Shown piece after piece: positions 57,101 to 64,000 of a DNA stretch of 64,000 bases (positions within the stretch are counted from its first letter, which is position 1; every line of letters starts with the position of its first letter). The notes under the pieces are model-generated. The model was not told the origin of the DNA. It saw only the letters and a list, made by a program, of their open reading frames with translations, and ran no database searches. The position numbers and the translations under genes were made by a program. This DNA comes from Saccharina japonica (taxonomy: Eukaryota > Sar > Phaeophyceae > Laminariales > Laminariaceae): contig MEHQ01002657.1 in the NCBI GenBank assembly GCA_008828725.1, positions 218,331 to 282,330 of the forward strand, read 5' to 3'.

Positions 57101-59441
57101 ACCGGTCGGAAAACCAAGCAAACCTAACACATGCTGCTTCTGGCACCTTGCGACACGCCACGGACAGCATTCGGGCAGAAAAGGGGTCCATCCACCCCCT
57201 TCGTGCCAGACAAGAGCGACAGGCCGTGGGCAGTGCCGCCGCTGCTGAGCTTGGACTTCTCGGCATCCCCGCTTCACCGTGGTGTGTCTTCGCCGCTAGC
57301 GGTCTCCCTCCGCAGGCGCATGAGTCTCCTCCCCATCCGTGAGCTCCTGGCCTTCCGCTTTCCGCCGCGTGGTGGTGGTGGTGGTGATGTTGGTATTGGT
57401 GGTGGTGCTGATGCTGACCCTCCTACGGAGACGGAGAGGTGCCGACGATAGTGTCATTGAAGTCCGTTGTCACATTTTGTTTTCCGACCACGCGGTATGT
57501 CGCGAGACGCAATTGTCGCCCAAGAGTGAATGCGGGGAAAGCGTTAGCGGTGGGGCGGCAGCAATTTTTTCAAGCGGTGGGGCGTCCACCATCGCGGAAT
57601 ATGGTGGTATCGCGATACATTAGTATTTTTTTCGAGCCAAAAACAAATTGCACCCGACTCTTTGTCCGCACACCTATGATATAGAAGGAAAAGTCTCCAT
57701 TCGAAGAGCAGCAACAAAGTACCAAGACATCTAGCTCGACCGCAGCTATACAACTTATTGCCAGACGATCAACGTCCTCCCCCCCTCCCCCGTCCCATCA
57801 CAGTCTCCTAACCCCTCCCTCTCCCCTAAAAAATCAACCACAATCAGGAATGGTGTGCTCCTTCTGCTGACTTTTCCCCCCGCCCCGCCGCGCTCCCCAT
57901 CCAGGCCCATTAGGAGCAGATCTGCCCTTTATCTTTTGTTTGACGACGCCAAGGACAAAACCGAACAGGACTAGAAAAACGAAAACAAAACGAAAAAAAC
58001 CCGTGCTCTGCACCGCCGGCCGAGGCAACACGATCGGACGGACGAGTGCCCCGCTCTGCGTCACCCCGCCCGCCCCGCCCCGCCCCGCCCTGCCTTGGAG
58101 CGCGTGACGCGAGCGTTTTGGTCACCTTCAATTGCGCCACGTCTTTCCCCAGAATGAGCCGGCAATAGAAGCTCACCAGCGCCCGCCGAGGCAGCCTGTG
58201 CCTGAGGGAACACGCCGCATTGAGAGCGGCGTGGCGGTCCGCCAGCGGCAGCCCGTACAGTCGACTCCGGCTGGGAAAGGGTTGCGAGCGAGGCGAGAGG
58301 CGAGAGTTCGAAAAACGAAGTGTTTGGTCGATATTAGGGGCGTGAGAAGCGAGCTGAAAAGAATGAAGATAATTGATCATTCCAACCAAGCATGCTAACA
58401 ACAGCAGTACCCAAATATTTTGTTTTCCTGTTGCGATTGGATGCTAAAAAAAAGCCCACTTTACACCTCCCACGGATCATCATTCCCCACTTCATGATCT
58501 ATAAGCAGTTGGCCTTTCAAGGCAGATCTATTCCCGATCTTCGTAAGATTTAGCTCGTGCTGCCGGGTGGAACCCGTATATACAATCCGCATATCTACGT
58601 ACTATTAATACGTACTCCTGTAAGCGCATGTTTCCTGGGTTGGATCTGTACTATGCAGATCCTGCACAACTTCTCCCACCGGCAGGTGAGGAACTACTGT
58701 AGATGACCTAGACCATGATCTATCTGTAGATGATATGTCCGATGTGTGCAGGTCTTTAGCTCGTCCGCTGTATAATACGAGTAGTCGTTGCGGGAGTTCT
58801 GGTCCGTATGGGCGCTCACCAACCGAGCACGGCGTGTCCCGAATCTGTAGCTGTCCCTTGCTGTTGCGGTAGGTGAAGGTTTGCATCCAGCTGCTCCGGC
58901 GTCGGCAACACGAGCTCGTCCCGGCCGAGGGCCTCCAACACTCCGACAACCTTCAAGCTGTTGGCTGCACGGGCGGGAAGACGGCGGTTGCGTGGGGTGA
59001 GATGACCAGCCAAGTGTTGCAAGTTGCAAGTGCAGTGCTCTTCAGCTCGCTTCGGTTTTGGGTGGTAGGTGCTGCGGGTGCTCTGATTCAATAGAAGTTC
59101 AAGGCACTCTACTCTGGCAGCACTACGAACTCGCATCTACTACGTACTGCTCGTGGGACGTACCACACGTATCTGTTGGGTATACAGCACTACCCGCTGG
59201 TGGTAGCACTGCCCAATGGTAGTGCTATATAACCAACAACAGCAGCACGTATCATGTACTTGTGGTACCAATATACTGTACCTGAAAGGAAGCACGCGGC
59301 TGTCTCAGCCAGAGCGCCTGCTCGCAGAAAGCCACGCAGCAGCGCCTCGTCTGAGTCGTGGTCGGGCTGAGCAACCGAGCTGGGTGAAGAAAAATCGGCG
59401 GGGTTGAATTCCCACCAAGGCAAGGGCATTCCACCTTTCAT
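54154..59441 (-). CDS. FANCE: Fanconi anaemia complementation group E-like protein (756 aa)
   Basis: FANCE bridges the Fanconi core complex to FANCD2 in interstrand crosslink repair in the nucleus. Exons on the minus strand: 59441-59282, 58964-58820, 58270-58126, 56644-55247, 54883-54617, 54309-54154; junction phases 1, 2, 0, 0, 0 all agree and the total is 2,271 bp. The C-terminal third matches the FANCE helical repeat fold: ALSLRNCMAFVEAVLVPRAR, SLSSPASRLLVTTVSGV, IRPLLCEG, SQCELCTRLIKQV, LPKHTLEAVLVALCG, TELTMPVITAAVNLKPPLSE, and the last exon LKPFVPALRAAVGRCSNFMV then KAVLAALQRL. The N-terminal exons carry VVGVLEALGRDELVLPTPEQ, comparable to the N-terminal helical region of animal FANCE. 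The middle of exon 4 (about 300 residues) is disordered, Ala-rich, with a Lys-rich PPAKKVAKV, a possible nuclear signal. It is longer than human FANCE (536 aa). Identification is from remembered family pattern. Confidence 0.75.
58463..58748 (-). repeat. GATC-rich TIR element, copy 8
   Basis: Left ACACCTCCCACGGATCATC, centre ATGTTTCCTGGGTTGGATCT, right GATGATATGTCCGATGTGTG. In the second intron of the FANCE-like gene. Confidence 0.8.
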
Positions 59442-59465
59442 GCAGCACTTTGTTGTCGTACTCGT
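59442..59465. promoter_or_regulatory. Head-to-head start codons of FANCE-like and membrane protein genes
   Basis: Only 24 bp separate the two proposed ATGs. Either the promoters lie inside the opposite gene with overlapping 5' transcripts, or the plus-strand start is further in (Met at about 59669). No core promoter motif is visible. Confidence 0.4.
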
Positions 59466-62032
59466 ATGTTAGGCCGGCTGACTGCCGCGAGTGCTGCTGT
59501 ACTTGCTGTACTTGTTGCGAGGTGCGGTTGCACCGCGCTTTTGAACGGGGGTTTCCACTTTACTTGTAAGGCGTTCTCTCTGGCAAGCTCGAGCTCAAGT
59601 GAGTGCGCGGGAACTGCGACCGACACAGCGCCTCCCCGGGCAGCACCTGTGCCCGAAGGAGCTGGGAAGATGCCCTTCGAACTGATAGCTCATGGCGTCT
59701 TCTCCTTCGTGTCGGGAGTTTCGGTGGCAATTACAGGGTTCGGGTGCGATTCCGCAAGAGAGCTGTTCGCCGAGCTTTCTACAGGACCAAATGCTTATCC
59801 TGCATCGTCTGCGATCAACATGGGTTTGTCGGCAGCGCTGGTGACTGCTGTGCAGGTGAGCGGTGCACAGACCAACCTGCTCGAGAGAGAATGCGCTCAA
59901 TTTATGTTCGTGGGGCTCGAGGCTGCAATGCCAGGGGAGCTTTCGCTGTCGTTTGCAGCATTTCTGTCTTGTTCGATCATATGCGGCGAGATTCGGCTTC
60001 TGTTCTTCCTTCCTGCTACGTATTCGTGACCTGCACGCCTTGCACGTCGTGCTGCGTGCTGGCTCTGTTGGCTATTTCTTGCTTCACAGCTACGCGAAAG
60101 TTGCCCGTGGATGCACGAACTGCTGTACATATACAGTAGCTCGGGTTTCTGCACATTGCATTAATTTTTCGGGTACTTGTACGATGGGCAAGAGAGGCTC
60201 GTACTCGTTTCTTTTTTGGCTCATGTCCTCGACAGCAGTAATTCGAGAGTACGTACGTAAGTTAATTCCAGGCGCATCGATACGTACCACAGGTCGTAGG
60301 TGTTACTGGATCACAGCGGTACTGCTCTGTACTGCAGTGTACAGCAGTAATAGTACCCAGCATTAATTGTGCCCATGTACCATGTATATACCCGTACGAG
60401 TACTACAGTAGGTATGCAGCGCGAGGTATGCCGTGTTTGCAGAGTTATATAGCGTGGCAGAACGTGCACCAGGCTCTTCACACCTCACGCAAGTTCGCGG
60501 CTGGTTCGCTCTACGTACTCGTATATACAGCGCGAGACTTGCACAACCTGTCACATGGTCGCATCTGCCCGGCCATCATTCCAGCGAGAAAATCGCTGCT
60601 TGCCGTGGGCCCGAGAGAAACACAAAAAAAGAACACGGCGGGGCAACTGGATCGTTTCCTCCCTTCCTCCCTCTGCTCTCCAGTGAACGATCAAAGCAAA
60701 AACGACAACAAACCAAACCAAACGTCAACGCGTGGGCAACTTCGAACAGCATCAGCAGCAGCAGTAGTAGGTAAAGCGTGTTATACAATCAAGGGTGTAT
60801 GTATACTCCGGAGGTTATCCGGTACCTACCTACTAAAGTAGACTGCCCGTATCAACCACTGCTCGTATCAACCACGTTTTGATATCCGGGGACCGGGGAT
60901 ACCCTGTAGAACCACTCTGGCCGAAAACTTAAGGACCCTTACGTATTGGATTTGCATATATATACCCCCGACGGTCCTTACTTTTCCGTCCAGAATGGTA
61001 TATTATACCTCTCGACTCAACACACCCCTCTGACCACTGCTGGCTGCTGTACACCTAACCTCGGACAAAGCGCTTGACTAAACTCGCCCTCAACCATCCC
61101 TCAATCAACCCTGTGCTCCTTGACCCCCCCCCTGCACCTTGTCGCGGCAGGCGGCGCTCCAACGGCGTGTGATACACGGGGGTCTCCTTCTGAATACGCT
61201 GCCTTGGACGTTCATCGGCGTTGTGCTGTCTCTGAACGTCTTCTCCGCAGCCGTGCTGGCGGCGCTCGTTCCCGCGGTCGGGGCGTGCCTGCTCGGGCTT
61301 TCCTTGGCCAAGCTTTGGATGGAGCTTGCGGTGAGCCCAGCCGATCTGGAATATTCCATACCCCCGACAGATCATGACCTGCTGCTGTATAGATCACCTA
61401 GTTCCTCGTCTGCCGCTTGTGAGACGCTGTGCAGGGTGTGTATAGTACAGATCCAAACCAGGAAGCATGTGCTAGATCATGCAGATCATACGGCTCCCAC
61501 CCGGTAACATGAGCTAGATCATACAGATCATACAGATCATACAGATCAGGGATCTATCTGCCCTGAAAGATCTAGATCATCAAGAGGGAATGATCTACTT
61601 TCATGTACATTTAGGCAGGGTAAAAATACAGCAGTAAGAGGTTGCATTGTTCTTGTCTTGACGAAACGTTTTGCGGTCAGTAAATACCGCTGCGTGGGGC
61701 TGTTCTAAGCTCTGCCTGTGTGCCGCACCCATCGCCTGAATCACAACGTCCTTGATTGAGTCCCGGCTTGTTCCAAATTTTGTCTGCCCCACGCTCTTGA
61801 TTTGAGTCCCAGCTTCGACTATGAACAACATTTTTTTTTCATGTCCCACGTCCCGTTGGTTCTGCAGGGTCGGCGGCATAAAGCGTCAGTGCGAGACGGG
61901 GACGATGACGGGCGGCGAGGAGCCAACTCCTGGAAATGGACAGGTTTGTTTTTGGTTACCATATGGTGCGTGCGCACAACACTGCTTGCCTGGATTTCCA
62001 CGCACTTTAATACCCCCCCCCCCCCCCTATAA
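59466..62032 (+). CDS. Unknown small membrane protein (about 244 aa)
   Basis: Not recognised. Exons 59466-59855, 61151-61330 and 61868-62032, all phase 0, with donors CAG|GTGAGC and GCG|GTGAGC. The N-terminus MLGRLTAASAAVLAVLVARC is signal-peptide-like. Membrane segments follow: IAHGVFSFVSGVSVAITGFG, NMGLSAALVTAV, then two in exon 2 (WTFIGVVLSLNVFSAAVLAA and PAVGACLLGLSLAKLWMEL). Exon 3 is a charged loop (KASVRDGDDDGRRG) plus a last hydrophobic stretch WTGLFLVTIWCVRTTLLAWI before the stop. An alternative start is Met at about 59669 (MPFELIAHG). The end of exon 3 could instead be intron, since GTTTGT follows TGGACAG. Confidence 0.55.
59856..61150 (+). other. First intron of the unknown membrane-protein gene
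   Basis: Contains short palindromes of the ACGTACGT type and a CAG run near 60750; no dispersed repeat or exon recognised. Confidence 0.5.
61365..61598 (+). repeat. GATC-rich TIR element, copy 9
   Basis: Contains GTGTATAGTACAGATCC, ACATGAGCTAGATCATACAG with four GATCATACA units, and CTGCCCTGAAAGATCTAGAT. It starts 35 bp past the exon 2 donor of the membrane-protein gene. Confidence 0.8.
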
Positions 62033-62199
62033 ATATATTATATTTATAGGTTGGGTTGGCGTCGGTTGGCAACGACGCTGTAAAACACGCCACTCGCTGC
62101 GTGAGCTAGACAACCAGGGTGCCGTTTTTTTTTTGTTATTTTTTTTTGGCGGTCACCAAAGCTGGCGGTCGAGTAGATCATTTGTGCGGGGTGGAGAAC

Positions 62200-62562
62200 C
62201 TTTGTTCCGCACAAGGGGAATGGTCGTTTCACGTAGTGTTAATATGGTAAGGCGTCCGCGAGGCAGTTACATAGTAAAACCCATTGCTGTCTCCGGAAGT
62301 GGCCACACCAGAAATTAAATTAACTCATTGAAGCTGTCGTCCATATGCAAGTCCGCCTCAGAGGCGGTTCTTAGCAGGATGCAGCTCACCCTCCATGCGA
62401 CTCGCCCAATACCTCACGGCGTTTCGCGCTTGGTGCAAGCAATGTCTGCCTGGTTGGTGAAAACCCAACGTGCTCCGTCCCGGCATTGTAGGGATGCGAG
62501 GGTCTATGGTCATATGACTACGGCCGTGCACAACATGAGTACACCCCCCCCCCCCCCCCCCG
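62200..62562 (+). repeat. Poly-C-tailed repeat, longest copy
   Basis: Extends further 5' than most copies: starts near CCGCACAAGGGGAATGGTCG, then ATATGGTAAGGCGTCCGCG, CCGGAAGTGGCCACACCAG and the standard body, ending GAGTACAC and about 18 Cs. The 5' portion is shared with 63483-63600. Confidence 0.9.
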
Positions 62563-62946
62563 TGACGTAAATTAACACAACTTTTTTTTTTTTTTCTTCG
62601 TTTTAATGTTTTCTAGATTGTTGCTTGCGTTGCTGTGAACTACTTGTTTTATCTGCGACTGCTTGACTGTTGTTGACGCTTTATTTCGTGTGTGCATATA
62701 TATGCGAAAACTTTTCGTTTTCACGGCGTTTATAGCCGCAGCTACGAATAAAGGCGCCGATCACAAGATGCGGTGAACACACACACGCACACAAACGCGG
62801 AATTTCTCAACTCGGGGCCTTTTTTTTAGCAACCACAATCCGCGTTTGGTGTGGAGCGACTGGTCTATACAGCACGTCAGGCATCTGCGCACGCGGAGCT
62901 GGCTACCTCTTGGTGCCGTTGGGCTAGCGTGACGTGAACAGTGTCT
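62563..62946. other. Unique spacer between repeats
   Basis: A poly-T run followed by sequence with no exon, RNA gene or repeat recognised. Confidence 0.5.
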
Positions 62947-63278
62947 ACACCTCGCACATATCTGATAGATCATACAGATCATACAGATCATTCCCGCTTG
63001 ATGATCTAGATCTTTCAGGGTATATACATTCCTGATCTGTATGATCTGTGTGATCTGTATGATCAAACTCATGTTGCGGGCTGGGAACCGTGTAATCTGC
63101 CTGATCTAGCACATGTTTCCTGGGTTTGATCTGTATTGTGCAGATCCTGCACAGCCTCACAACGGCAGGTGAGGAACTAGATGATCTAGATCATGATCTA
63201 CCTGTAGATGATGATCTACCTGTAGATGATGATCTACCTGTAGATGATCTATCTAGATCATGATCTACCCGAGGTGTG
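62947..63278 (-). repeat. GATC-rich TIR element, copy 10
   Basis: Left ACACCTCGCACATATCTGAT, right ATGATCTACCCGAGGTGTG: both termini intact as inverted ACACCTCG. Three units of GATGATCTACCTGTA lie near the right end. Confidence 0.85.
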
Positions 63279-63482
63279 AAGCGCTGTCTCCCCTCTCGCC
63301 AGTACACAGTAGCTTCTACTGCAGACAGTATTCTTAGTTATATACGGTAGAGAAGAAAGCGGTATGACAGCCGGTCTGATGGTGCCAGCGCGGTGTTTGA
63401 CAGTTTCCCGGGCCGTGTTGCGCACGTTTCTACGGTAGACAGGCGTTTTTCTCCTCCGTGCTTTCAATCCACCCCCTCCCTT

Positions 63483-63850
63483 AACTCCGCACAAGGAGAA
63501 TCGTCGTATCACGTATCGTGTGTACCTGTTATATGGCAAGGCACCCACGTGGCGGTTACGGAGTGTACCCATTGCCGTCTCTCGAAGTAGCCACACCAGA
63601 AAACAGGTCAATTCCTTGGACGCTGTCATCGACGTGCAAGAAAATCCGCCTCACAATCGGTTCTTCGTAGGATGCGGCTCGCCCTGCATGCGACTCGCCG
63701 AACACCTCCCGGCGCTCCGTGATTGATGCAAGAAAATGTCTACCTGGTCGTTGAAAACGCGACGTGCTCCGTCCCGGCATCGTAGAGATTCAAGGATCTA
63801 TAGTAACATGCATGACTACGGCCATGCATGATATGCGCACACCCGCACCC
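63483..63850 (+). repeat. Poly-C-tailed repeat, diverged long copy
   Basis: Starts CCGCACAAGGAGAATCGTCG, carries CACACCAGAAA, GTGCTCCGTCCCGGCATCG and CATGACTACGGCCATGC, and ends in a C-rich stretch. Confidence 0.8.
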
Positions 63851-63859
63851 CTCCGTCCA

Positions 63860-64000
63860 CAATGACTGCGTGGTCGGTGAAAACCCGACGTGCTCCGTCC
63901 CGGCCCGACGTACTCCGTCTCAGCATTGCAGAGATTCGAGGGTCTACGGTCATGTAGACAACTACGGTCATGCATGACATGGGTACCCCCCCCTCGCGCT
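63860..64000 (+). repeat. Poly-C-tailed repeat, 5'-truncated copy running to window end
   Basis: Begins at GACTGCGTGGTCGGTGAAAA, repeats a CCCGACGTRCTCCGTC block twice, and ends CATGACATGGGTAC plus Cs. It is joined head to tail to the previous copy. Confidence 0.75.

Overview
The window looks like nuclear DNA from an intron-rich, flagellate stramenopile, most probably a brown alga of the Ectocarpus type. That call is inferred from gene architecture (many short exons, introns of 0.3-3 kb, GT-AG with a few GC-AG), a typical ER Hsp70, SHIPPO-type flagellar motifs and dense non-autonomous repeats; no marker gene proves the species. There is no operon, CRISPR array, rRNA or convincing tRNA. All gene models below were built by hand from splice sites, reading phase and protein family resemblance.

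Layout. (1) 1-7275, minus strand: ER-resident Hsp70/BiP, eleven exons visible, 3' end cut by the window. (2) 7276-8062: divergent promoter region. (3) 8063-42074, plus strand: a single large gene of about 31 exons whose phases all agree, giving a protein of about 1,859 residues. It has an N-terminal charged coiled-coil half carrying W-x-R-x-K motifs, an EF-hand, and then fibronectin type III (FN3) domains interleaved with further EF-hand exons. One FN3 exon with flanking intron (about 1 kb) exists in two essentially identical copies, and the upstream copy is in the wrong phase, so its inclusion would introduce a stop. (4) 43221-48155, minus strand: four-exon SHIPPO/STPGR-like protein, convergent with the large gene. 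(5) about 48513/49254-51777, plus strand: DUF1826 protein with an apparent one-base frame break in a G-rich run. (6) 51778-54153: gene-free, repeat-bearing. (7) 54154-59441, minus strand: six-exon Fanconi anaemia FANCE-like gene with perfect phase agreement. (8) 59466-62032, plus strand: unknown small membrane protein, head to head with FANCE. (9) 62033-64000: repeats only.

Repeats are a main feature of the window: a GATC-rich terminal-inverted-repeat element (10 copies), a repeat family ending in a poly-C tract (about 11 copies), a 250-bp MITE with 4-bp target duplications (2 copies, one nested inside a second, 88-bp MITE whose empty form is also present), a third MITE pair, a family carrying an AAGTAGTTTGTCCCC core, and several minisatellites, one of them an 800-bp array of a 30-bp unit.

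Functionally the neighbours are mostly unrelated (ER folding, calcium/FN3 scaffold, flagellar protein, DUF1826, DNA crosslink repair). The large EF-hand/FN3 protein and the adjacent SHIPPO protein could both act in the flagellum, but that is inference from motif type and adjacency only.
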